Of a stretch of 64,000 bases of DNA, positions 40,499-48,208 are shown one piece after another (positions within the stretch are counted from its first letter, which is position 1; each line of letters starts with the position of its first letter). The notes beneath the pieces were generated by a model that did no database searches, had not been told where the DNA came from, and saw only the letters and a list, made by a program, of their open reading frames with translations. Made by a program: the position numbers and the translations under genes. The DNA comes from PGZG01 sp046292765 (lineage in GTDB: Bacteria > Pseudomonadota > Gammaproteobacteria > Pseudomonadales > Alcanivoracaceae): positions 558,001 through 622,000 of the forward strand of contig JBKBQA010000001.1 of assembly GCA_046292765.1 (NCBI GenBank), in the 5' to 3' direction.

Positions 40499-43312
40499 AT
40501 GACCGATTACAAGGCGACATTGAATCTTCCCGAAACCGGTTTTCCGATGAAGGCCGGCCTTGCGCAGCAGGAGCCGAAACGCCTCGACGACTGGAAGGCG
40601 AAGGGGCTGTATCAGAAGATTCGTCAGCAGGCTGCCGGTCGGCCGAAGTTTGTCCTCCATGATGGTCCTCCCTATGCCAATGGCGATATTCATATCGGCC
40701 ATGCGGTCAACAAGATTCTCAAGGACATGATCGTCAAGTCACGGGGCCTGAGTGGCTTTGACGCGCCCTATGTGCCGGGTTGGGACTGTCATGGCCTGCC
40801 AATCGAACACAAGGTCGAGCAGAAGATCGGCAAGGCTGGTCAGAAAGTAGATGCCAAAACGTTTCGCGATGAATGTCGCAAGTATGCGGCCAGCCAGGTG
40901 GAAGGGCAGAAAGCGGATTTCATTCGATTGGGTGTATTCGGCGATTGGGATAATCCTTACCTGACCATGAATTTCGCTTTTGAAGCGAACATCATCAGGG
41001 CGCTTGGCAAGATCGTTGATAACGGCCATCTGACCAAGGGCTTCAAGCCAGTGCACTGGTGTCTCGATTGCGCTTCGGCGTTGGCCGAGGCGGAAGTGGA
41101 ATATCAGGACAAGACTTCCCACGCCATTGATGTCGGTTTCCGCGTCACGCATGCGGCCGATTTCGCCGTGCGCAGCGGCGTGACGGCAGATAACGCCGAG
41201 ATCGTTATCTGGACCACAACACCCTGGACCATTCCCGCCAATATGGCGGTGGCCTTGAATGCGGAACTGGATTACGTGGTGCTGTCCGGTGGCAGTGAGG
41301 CGGGAGTCCGACAACTGGTGGTGGCCGAGGCACTGGCTGATCAGGTCGCGGCCCGAGTGAAGCTCAGTGATGTTTCCCGTTCCGTAGCATTCAGGGGCGC
41401 GGTGCTGGAAGGCCTGCTGCTGGCGCATCCGCTGTACCCCCGCGAGGTGCCGGTCATTCTCGGCGAGCATGTCACCACTGATGCCGGTACCGGTTGCGTG
41501 CACACGGCGCCAGGGCACGGTCAGGATGACTTTGTCGTTGGCCAGAAGTATGGCCTTGAGGTATTCAATCCGGTGCAGGACAACGGCCTGTTCATTGCCG
41601 ATCTTGATGTGGTGGGCGGACTCCATGTCAGCAAGGCCAACGAGCCGGTGATCGAGGCGCTGGCTGCTGCCGGGCGACTGGTGGCGCATGAAAAAATCCA
41701 GCACAGCTACCCGCATTGCTGGCGCCACAAGACGCCATTGATTTTCCGGGCCACCGCGCAATGGTTTATCAGCATGGATGCCGCCGGTCTGCACAAGCGC
41801 GCCACCGAAACCATTGAAGAGGTGCAGTGGTTGCCGGACTGGGGCAAGGCTCGTATCGAAGGCATGATGAAGGATCGCCCGGACTGGTGTATTTCCCGTC
41901 AGCGCACCTGGGGCGTGCCGATTGCCCTGTTTGTTGATCGCCAGACCAGCGAGCTTCACCCGGACACGCCGCGGCTGATTGAAGAAGTGGCGAAGCGGGT
42001 TGGGCAGGGCGGCATTGATGCCTGGTTCGAGCTGGATGCGAAAGAGCTGCTCGGCGCTGATGCCGAGCGTTATAGCAAGGTCACCGACACACTGGACGTC
42101 TGGTTTGATTCCGGTGTGACTCATTTTGCCGTGCTGGATCAGAATCCGGCGCTGGGCTGTCCGGCGGATCTGTATCTGGAAGGCTCTGATCAGCATCGTG
42201 GCTGGTTCCAGTCGTCACTGCTCACCAGTCTCGGTGTTCGTGACGCGGCGCCTTATCGCACGGTGCTTACTCACGGCTTCACCGTCGATGAGCAGGGTCG
42301 CAAGATGTCAAAGTCGCTCGGCAATGTGATCGCACCGCAGGAAGTCACCAATGATCTTGGTGCCGATATCCTGCGCCTGTGGGTGGCTGCCACCGATTAT
42401 CGTGGCGAAATGAGCGTCTCGAAAAACATTCTCGCGCAGATGGCCGACAGTTATCGGCGCATTCGCAATACTGCCCGTTTCCTGCTTGCCAATCTCAATG
42501 GCTTTGATCCGGCGGTCAATGCGGTGGCGACGGAAGACATGCTGGCGCTGGATCGCTGGGTGGTGGATCGGGCAGCGCGTCTGCAGCAGGATATTATCGG
42601 CCTGTATGACAGCTACCAGTTTCACCAGATCTATCAGCGCATTCACCATTTCTGCGCCATCGATCTCGGTGGCTTTTACCTCGATATCATCAAGGATCGC
42701 CAGTACACCACTCGCACCGACTCGCTCGCCCGTCGTTCCTGTCAGACGGCGCTTTGGCATATCAGTGAGGCGCTGGCGCGCTGGATGGCGCCGATCCTGT
42801 CGTTCACGGCCGAGGAAATCTGGCAGTACCTGCCCGGCCAGCGCAGTGAATCGGTGTTCCTTGAGCAGTGGTATGACTGTCTCGCGGAGCTGCCCGCCAA
42901 CGCGGAGCTGGGCCGCGACTTCTGGCAGCAGGTGTCGCAGGTGAAGCAGGCAGTTAACAAGGCCATTGAAGACGCCCGCAATCAGAAAATTGTCAAAGCC
43001 AATCTGGCAGCGGATGCAGTGCTGTATGTCAGCGATGAGTTGCAGGCGCTACTGGCCCGGCTTGGCGATGAGCTGCGTTTTGTCACCATCACATCGACAG
43101 CGACTCTTAAGCCGCTGGCATCCGCGCCGGCGGATGTCGCCGATTCGGCGCTGGCAGGTCTCAAGGTGGCGATTGTGGCCTCACCCCATGGCAAGTGCGT
43201 GCGCTGCTGGCACCACCGCGAAGATGTGGGGCAGCATCAGGCCCACCCGGAGCTGTGTGGCCGTTGTGTCGACAATGTCAGTGGCAGCGGGGAGGTGCGT
43301 CATCATGCGTGA
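40499..43312 (+). CDS. ileS: Isoleucine--tRNA ligase
   Basis: A 937-residue class Ia synthetase. HIGH box NGDIHIGHAVNK (about 59-70), editing domain (about 200-390) with TTTPWTIPAN, KMSKS loop GRKMSKSLGN (about 601-610), and a C-terminal zinc ribbon CVRCWHHREDVG and CGRC. Full length for the bacterial short type. Its stop overlaps the lspA start by 8 nt. A conventional, non-resistant type. Confidence 0.98.
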   Translation: MTDYKATLNLPETGFPMKAGLAQQEPKRLDDWKAKGLYQKIRQQAAGRPKFVLHDGPPYANGDIHIGHAVNKILKDMIVKSRGLSGFDAPYVPGWDCHGLPIEHKVEQKIGKAGQKVDAKTFRDECRKYAASQVEGQKADFIRLGVFGDWDNPYLTMNFAFEANIIRALGKIVDNGHLTKGFKPVHWCLDCASALAEAEVEYQDKTSHAIDVGFRVTHAADFAVRSGVTADNAEIVIWTTTPWTIPANMAVALNAELDYVVLSGGSEAGVRQLVVAEALADQVAARVKLSDVSRSVAFRGAVLEGLLLAHPLYPREVPVILGEHVTTDAGTGCVHTAPGHGQDDFVVGQKYGLEVFNPVQDNGLFIADLDVVGGLHVSKANEPVIEALAAAGRLVAHEKIQHSYPHCWRHKTPLIFRATAQWFISMDAAGLHKRATETIEEVQWLPDWGKARIEGMMKDRPDWCISRQRTWGVPIALFVDRQTSELHPDTPRLIEEVAKRVGQGGIDAWFELDAKELLGADAERYSKVTDTLDVWFDSGVTHFAVLDQNPALGCPADLYLEGSDQHRGWFQSSLLTSLGVRDAAPYRTVLTHGFTVDEQGRKMSKSLGNVIAPQEVTNDLGADILRLWVAATDYRGEMSVSKNILAQMADSYRRIRNTARFLLANLNGFDPAVNAVATEDMLALDRWVVDRAARLQQDIIGLYDSYQFHQIYQRIHHFCAIDLGGFYLDIIKDRQYTTRTDSLARRSCQTALWHISEALARWMAPILSFTAEEIWQYLPGQRSESVFLEQWYDCLAELPANAELGRDFWQQVSQVKQAVNKAIEDARNQKIVKANLAADAVLYVSDELQALLARLGDELRFVTITSTATLKPLASAPADVADSALAGLKVAIVASPHGKCVRCWHHREDVGQHQAHPELCGRCVDNVSGSGEVRHHA

Positions 43313-43787
43313 TCTTCAGTATCGCAATCTGCATTGGCTGTGGCTGAGCCTGATCATTCTGGCGCTGGATCTCTGGACCAAGTCGCTGGCGGAGCAGCAC
43401 CTGCACCTCTACCAGCGCATCGAGGTGTTGCCGTTCTTCAATATCACTCTGGCTTACAACAGCGGCGCCGCATTCAGTTTCCTCGCCGATGCTGGCGGCT
43501 GGCAACGCTGGTTTTTTACTGCGGTGGCGTTGCTGGCATCGGTGGTGATTGTGGCGTGGTTGCTGAAGTTGCGTGGCGAGCGCATGGTGGCGCTTGCTCT
43601 GGCACTGATTCTGGGCGGCGCCATCGGCAACCTGTGGGACCGGCTGACGCTGGGGCATGTGGTGGACTTTCTCGACTTCCATTGGGCTGGCTATCATTTT
43701 CCGGCGTTCAACGTTGCCGACAGTGCCATCACGGTCGGGGCGATACTGTTGATCGTGGATATGTTCTTCGGTAGAAAAGGCGCCTGA
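43305..43787 (+). CDS. lspA: Lipoprotein signal peptidase
   Basis: A 160-residue inner-membrane aspartic protease that cleaves signal peptides of lipidated prolipoproteins. Four transmembrane helices. Catalytic Asp residues lie in VVDFLDFHWAG and FNVADSAITVGA, and the conserved NSGAAFS and GGAIGNLWDRL motifs are present. Overlaps ileS by 8 nt. Structured repeat D follows. Confidence 0.97.
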   Translation: MRDLQYRNLHWLWLSLIILALDLWTKSLAEQHLHLYQRIEVLPFFNITLAYNSGAAFSFLADAGGWQRWFFTAVALLASVVIVAWLLKLRGERMVALALALILGGAIGNLWDRLTLGHVVDFLDFHWAGYHFPAFNVADSAITVGAILLIVDMFFGRKGA

Positions 43788-43841
43788 CATAGTAGGAGCG
43801 GCAACCCTGCGATGGTTTTCGGGGTATGGCAGGGTCGTCCC

Positions 43842-43953
43842 GGCCGCGCGAGCGGGTACCCCCTGCCGGGACACGCACGAGTACATCCCTGTAGCTCTTC
43901 TCCGCCATCCATGGCTCCGAAGGTCCCGGCAGGGGGTACCCGCTCGCGCGGCC
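43842..43953 (+). repeat. Structured intergenic repeat, copy D
   Basis: Arms of 31 bp (43842-43872 and 43923-43953) are perfectly complementary. The 50-nt core (43873-43922) has TACA-TCCC-TGTA (43882-43893) and GCCA-TCCA-TGGC (43904-43915), the latter flanked by TCC/TCC and closed by CTTC/GAAG (43897-43900, 43919-43922). Aligned to copy A, the left arm differs at eight positions and the right arm differs at the complementary eight. It fills most of the lspA-fkpB gap. Confidence 0.88.
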
Positions 43954-44058
43954 TCACAATGTGCCATTGGCAACAGTAATCGCGGCAGGACTGCCGTTCC
44001 CACAGCGCCTGTTGCAGCATACCGCAGCCATCGGTAACTGATTGATAGAAGAGATGTT

Positions 44059-44535
44059 ATGGCGGAAATCCTCCGAGCCGGGCCTGACATGCGCGTGACG
44101 CTGCATTTTGCCGTGCGGCTGATGGATGGTACCGAGATGGACGCCACCTTCGGTCGTGAGCCGGCGTCCTTTGTCTGGGGCGATGAGTCCCTGCTGCCGG
44201 GCTTCGAGCGTGCGCTGCTTGGCCTCAAGGCCGACGACAAGCGCAGCGTCTACATTGAGGCGGCGAATGGCTTTGGCGCCTACAATCCGGATAACGTTCA
44301 ACAGTTCCGTCAGGACGAGTTCGCCGACGGCATGACGCTGGAGCCGGGCGCGGTGGTGAGTTTCCGCGATGCCGCCGGCGCCGAACTGCCCGGGGTTATT
44401 GCCCTGATCGAAGACGGCTGGGTAACGGTGGATTTCAATCACCCGCTGGCCGGCCGCGACCTGACCTTCGAAGTCGAGATTCTGAAGGTGGAGCGCTACG
44501 CGCCGGAACAACCGGTAACGATCCGCCTGCAGTAG
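44059..44535 (+). CDS. fkpB: FKBP-type peptidyl-prolyl isomerase, SlpA/FkpB type
   Basis: A 158-residue cytoplasmic prolyl isomerase/chaperone of the SlyD-like branch. An FKBP domain begins VTLHFAVRLMDGTEMDATFG with insert-in-flap domain near 70-120; ESLLPGFERALLGLK is typical. Position between lspA and ispH is conserved in Gammaproteobacteria. Confidence 0.94.
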   Translation: MAEILRAGPDMRVTLHFAVRLMDGTEMDATFGREPASFVWGDESLLPGFERALLGLKADDKRSVYIEAANGFGAYNPDNVQQFRQDEFADGMTLEPGAVVSFRDAAGAELPGVIALIEDGWVTVDFNHPLAGRDLTFEVEILKVERYAPEQPVTIRLQ

Positions 44536-44590
44536 CGCCAATCCTGCAGCCAGGCAAGCGGGCAGACCGATATATTGCAGAGGTATCCAC

Positions 44591-45547
44591 ATGGAAATCC
44601 GTCTCGCCAATCCCCGCGGATTCTGTGCCGGGGTCGATCGGGCCATCGAGATCGTCAACCGGGCGCTGACCGCGTTCGGGCCGCCGGTCTATGTTCGTCA
44701 CGAGGTGGTGCATAACAAGTTTGTGGTTGACGACCTGCGCGCCCGGGGCGCTGTGTTTGTCGAGGAGCTGGACGAGATTCCGGACGATACCATCGTCATC
44801 TTCTCGGCCCATGGTGTCTCAAGGGCGGTGCAGGATGAGGCCAAGCGGCGTCAGCTAAAGGTGTTCGACGCCACCTGTCCGCTGGTCACCAAGGTTCACA
44901 TGGAGGTGCTTCGCTATGCCCGCGAGGGGCGCGAGGCGATCCTGATCGGTCATCAGGGGCATCCCGAGGTGGAAGGCACCATGGGCCAGTATGATCGCAG
45001 CTACGGTGGCGAGATGTACCTGATCGAGGACGAGGCCGATGTGGCCGGGCTGCAGGTCCGTGATCCGGCCAAGCTGGCCTTTGTCACCCAGACGACCCTC
45101 TCGGTTGACGACACTGCCCGCATTATCGATGCACTTCGCGCCCGTTTCCCCGACATTCTCGGCCCGAAGCGGGAAGATATCTGCTATGCCACTACCAATC
45201 GTCAGGATGCCATACGTCAACTGGCGCTGGAGTGCGACCGGGTGCTGGTGGTGGGCTCCCCGAACAGCTCCAACTCCAACCGGCTGGCTGAGCTCGCGGA
45301 GCGCTGCGGGACGCCGGCCAGGCTGATTGACGGCCCCGATGAGATCGACCCTGCCTGGTTGACAGGCTGCCAGCGCATTGGGGTGACCGCCGGTGCCAGC
45401 GCCCCCGAGGAGCTGGTGCGTCAGGTGGTGATGCGGTTGCGCGAGCTGGGGGGTACAGACCCGGAAGAGTTGGCCGGTCGTGAAGAGAACATCCGTTTCT
45501 CGCTCCCCCGCGGTCTCCGCGAAGTAAATACTGACAAACCCTCCTGA
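44591..45547 (+). CDS. ispH: 4-hydroxy-3-methylbut-2-enyl diphosphate reductase
   Basis: A 318-residue iron-sulfur enzyme forming IPP and DMAPP in the last MEP-pathway step. Three cluster cysteines are in NPRGFCAGVDRA (Cys12), DATCPLVTKVH (about 96) and DICYATTNRQ (about 198). The conserved ASAPEELV and SNSNRLAELA segments are intact. Last gene of the ileS-lspA-fkpB-ispH series and adjacent to the minor-pilin operon, as in Pseudomonas. Confidence 0.97.
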   Translation: MEIRLANPRGFCAGVDRAIEIVNRALTAFGPPVYVRHEVVHNKFVVDDLRARGAVFVEELDEIPDDTIVIFSAHGVSRAVQDEAKRRQLKVFDATCPLVTKVHMEVLRYAREGREAILIGHQGHPEVEGTMGQYDRSYGGEMYLIEDEADVAGLQVRDPAKLAFVTQTTLSVDDTARIIDALRARFPDILGPKREDICYATTNRQDAIRQLALECDRVLVVGSPNSSNSNRLAELAERCGTPARLIDGPDEIDPAWLTGCQRIGVTAGASAPEELVRQVVMRLRELGGTDPEELAGREENIRFSLPRGLREVNTDKPS

Positions 45548-45601
45548 TCCCTCCCCGCAGAGAGACTTTGCGTCAATCGGGTGGCAATTTCTGTCACCGG
45601 G

Positions 45602-45620
45602 ATGGCGCCTGAGGCGCCAT
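45602..45620 (+). terminator. Hairpin after ispH
   Basis: Perfect 8-bp stem ATGGCGCC (45602-45609) and GGCGCCAT (45613-45620) with TGA loop, 55 nt past the ispH stop. No T-run. May mark the boundary with the pilin operon. Confidence 0.4.
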
Positions 45621-45760
45621 GGCAGCGGCGCTGCTGGCCTCGGGCGCCGCAATTTGCCAGTCAGCTAACAAATCCTGCCACTCATCCGGAGGTGAATGCC
45701 TCGGCGGCCCTATCTGCATAGCATCAGTGTACTAACGTTTCAGATAGGGGCTTTTTTGTC

Positions 45761-46234
45761 GTGATGGCCAGACCCGCGCAGACAGGATTCACCATTGTCG
45801 AGCTGATGCTCGTGCTCGCCGTGCTGGGCACGGTGCTGGCGTTCGGGGTGCCGCAGTTCCGTGAGCTTCGTGCCAATGCGGCCTTGCGTGGCACCACCAT
45901 GGATCTGGTGGCGGCGCTCAACCTGTCCCGTGCCGAGGCGGTGAGTCTGCGCGCCACTATCAACGTAGTGCCGCTGTCCGGCAGTGCTTGGTCTTCCGGC
46001 TGGTCGCTCGAGTTTCCGGCAGACCGGGCCGACGATAACCGCTCCTTTAATGCCCGGCCCGGAGTGCAAGTGGTCGAATCGGCCGGTCTGGCGGCGCTGC
46101 AGTTCCGGGCCAATGGCACCGTCAGCAGCGCGGCGGAGTTCACCATCTGTGACGGTCGCGGCGGTGAGCGTGGCCGACGAATCCGCATCAACCAGCTTGG
46201 CCGCATGAATAATGAGGAGATCATCTGTCCATGA
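45761..46234 (+). CDS. GspH/FimT-family minor pseudopilin (FimU-like), set 1
   Basis: About 157 residues. Class III-type prepilin peptide followed by GFTIVELMLVLAVLGTVLAF with Gly-1, Phe+1 and Glu+5, then a GspH-like beta domain. It forms part of the pilus-tip priming complex. The segment near the C-terminus is LGRMNNEEIICP, without GRxR, so FimU-like rather than DNA-uptake FimT. Start is GTG 45761 or ATG 45764 after a weak AGGGG. It overlaps pilV by 4 nt. First gene of the first minor-pilin operon. Confidence 0.88.
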   Translation: MMARPAQTGFTIVELMLVLAVLGTVLAFGVPQFRELRANAALRGTTMDLVAALNLSRAEAVSLRATINVVPLSGSAWSSGWSLEFPADRADDNRSFNARPGVQVVESAGLAALQFRANGTVSSAAEFTICDGRGGERGRRIRINQLGRMNNEEIICP

Positions 46235-46752
46235 TCAGTCATGTTCTGACAGCACCAACCAGTGAGACCGGCCAGCGCGGTGTTGGCATGGTCGAGGTGC
46301 TGGTTGCGCTCCTTATCATCAGTATCGGTCTGCTGGGCTACGCCGGACTGCAGTTGCGGGCCCTGGGAAGTACCGAGGATGCCCACTACCGCTCCCAGGC
46401 AATTGCCATTGCTCAGGACCTGTCCGAGCGCATTGCTGTGAACCCGCAAGCGGTGGATGTCTATCTGACAGAGGCGAATTGGGCGGCCATGACCGCGACC
46501 GGCAGCAAGCCAACCGGCTGGGATGCCTGCCTGGAAGCCCCTTGTCTGGCCGATGACATGGCCGAGTCCGACATCCTGCATATCCGCTGGCAGGCAGCGC
46601 AGCTGCTGCCGGCAGGCCAGGCGCTGGTGGCGGAATGTGATGCCTCCGATGCGCTCTGCATTACGGTGTCGTGGCTGGATACAGCGCCCGCTGATTGCGA
46701 ACCACCGGCCGATCAGTGTGTACGTCTGGAGGTGGTGGTATGGGAGCCATGA
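46231..46752 (+). CDS. pilV: Type IV pilus minor pilin PilV, set 1
   Basis: A 173-residue minor pilin. The prepilin motif QRGVGMVEVLVALLIISIGL has Gly before cleavage and Glu+5; the C-terminal domain has four cysteines in pairs. Minor pilins FimU, PilV, PilW and PilX form the tip complex that recruits PilY1. ATGA overlaps join it to both neighbours, a fully coupled operon. Confidence 0.9.
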   Translation: MISHVLTAPTSETGQRGVGMVEVLVALLIISIGLLGYAGLQLRALGSTEDAHYRSQAIAIAQDLSERIAVNPQAVDVYLTEANWAAMTATGSKPTGWDACLEAPCLADDMAESDILHIRWQAAQLLPAGQALVAECDASDALCITVSWLDTAPADCEPPADQCVRLEVVVWEP

Positions 46753-47549
46753 TCATGACAACGACATCCGTAGCTGCCCGACGGTCACGTGGCTTCTCGC
46801 TGGTCGAACTGATGATCTCGCTGTTGCTTGGCAGTCTGATTACGCTGGCGGCAGTGCAACTGTTTGGCACTAATCAACGGACTTTCCAGCTCCAGCAGGG
46901 CCTCACCGACGTGCAGGAACAAGGCCGTTTTGCACTCGATTTTCTGGCCCGGGACGTGCGCATCATGGGGCTCAGGAACCCGCAGGTGACAGGCGGCCCA
47001 GCCCCCGGTGTGGTGCTGGCCGACTTGATCGCCGGTCCGGTGGTGTTTCCGAGAAGTCAGGACGGCGGTAGCAATGGCGCGGGCAATGATCGCCTCACTT
47101 TTTCCTATCAGGGTCGGCCCGGCGACATGGACTGCGAAGGCGAGGCCATTGTTATCGATGCCCTGATCATTAACACCTACTGGGTTGAGGATGAAGAGCT
47201 GCGCTGCCTGGGCAGTGTCAATCCGGCCTCAGGCGGGCTGACGCTGGTGGCAGGCGTTGACAGTTTTCAGGTGCAGTTTGGCATCGATACAGCGCCCGAT
47301 GGCGTTCCGTCCGCAGGTCGTTATGTGCGCGCCGATATGCTGGGTCCGACCGATCAGGTTGTGTCGGTAAGAATCGGCCTGCTGGTGCGGGCGACGCAGG
47401 GAAATTTGCCCCCGCTTGGCCCGCCGCGGGACATGCTGGTGCTGGATCGCGCCCTCACGGCGGGTGCAGCACCGTTACAGGAAAGCGCCATACGGCGATT
47501 GTTCGTCACTACGGTTCGGGCACGAAATTATCAATGGGGGTCCATCTGA
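46749..47549 (+). CDS. pilW: Type IV pilus minor pilin PilW, set 1
   Basis: About 266 residues. Prepilin motif SRGFSLVELMISLLLGSLIT with Glu+5, followed by VQLFGTNQRTFQLQQ, the PilW signature, and a long C-terminal domain. The start at 46749 overlaps the PilV stop; an ATG at 46740 or 46755 is also possible. PilX follows after 1 nt. Paired with a second PilW (set 2) that shares the same N-terminal 50 residues but is otherwise diverged. Confidence 0.9.
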   Translation: MIMTTTSVAARRSRGFSLVELMISLLLGSLITLAAVQLFGTNQRTFQLQQGLTDVQEQGRFALDFLARDVRIMGLRNPQVTGGPAPGVVLADLIAGPVVFPRSQDGGSNGAGNDRLTFSYQGRPGDMDCEGEAIVIDALIINTYWVEDEELRCLGSVNPASGGLTLVAGVDSFQVQFGIDTAPDGVPSAGRYVRADMLGPTDQVVSVRIGLLVRATQGNLPPLGPPRDMLVLDRALTAGAAPLQESAIRRLFVTTVRARNYQWGSI

Positions 47550-47550
47550 C

Positions 47551-48162
47551 ATGATTACTTCATCCCGCAAGGCACTTCCGTCTCGCGAACGTGGCGTGGC
47601 ACTGCTGATCGCGCTGCTGATTCTGGTGGTGATCTCGATCATTGGGGTGGCGGCCATGCGCACGAGCATTTTCAACACCAAGATTTCCACCAGCGCCCAG
47701 GGTGCGACCATGACATTCCAGGCGGCCGAATCGGCGCTGGCAAGTTTATTTATCGAGGCTTCGAATTTTGAGGGTACGGAAGAGGCGGTCGACAACGTCA
47801 TCTACATTGCACTGCGACAGCTGGATTTTGGCACGTTCTCTCCGGTGGACCGCTGTGTGACAAAAGACAATCTCTTCAAGGCCGGAGCCTGTGCCGCTAA
47901 TGATGTCTTTGACGAACGAGGTCTTTTACAGGCGTCATCGCGGTTGGTGATCCGGCCCAAGACTGTTCCCTGCGGGGCGGCTGGGGGGGTTGTCGGTGAT
48001 CAGGTTAGCGTCTCCGGTGAAAGTGGCGGGCTCGTCCGTGGACTCGACTATGAGTTTGTTGCGGTGGGGCACGGTCGCCTTGATGCGCTGAATATTGAGA
48101 GTTTTACCGTTCAGGAATTTGCCCGCTGCATCCAGACCCCGCTTGATGGTTCGGATGTATGA
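47551..48162 (+). CDS. pilX: Type IV pilus minor pilin PilX, set 1
   Basis: About 203 residues. N-terminus SRERGVALLIALLILVVISI with the PilX-type hydrophobic segment lacking Glu+5. The remainder has two or more cysteines. Its stop is 46 nt before pilY1. The upstream frame is longer, but the ATG directly after the PilW stop is the operon start. Confidence 0.88.
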   Translation: MITSSRKALPSRERGVALLIALLILVVISIIGVAAMRTSIFNTKISTSAQGATMTFQAAESALASLFIEASNFEGTEEAVDNVIYIALRQLDFGTFSPVDRCVTKDNLFKAGACAANDVFDERGLLQASSRLVIRPKTVPCGAAGGVVGDQVSVSGESGGLVRGLDYEFVAVGHGRLDALNIESFTVQEFARCIQTPLDGSDV

Positions 48163-48208
48163 GATGGAGCGCGGGATTCATGTGTCAGGTTTTTCGGGGA
48201 GAAGTGCG

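Noticed and set aside
40739..42196. Long antisense frame opposite ileS
   Set aside because: Shadow of ileS; same type of composition, no independent evidence.
43842..43953. Repeat D as a plain rho-independent terminator of lspA
   Set aside because: Stem of 31 bp with a 50-nt structured core and no T-run; it may terminate, but the shape is not that of an intrinsic terminator.
45548..45760. Sigma-54 promoter for the first minor-pilin operon
   Set aside because: GG and GC elements present near 45636-45655, but the spacing is 11 nt rather than 10; not supported. The same search failed at 52570 (12 nt) and upstream of pilE.
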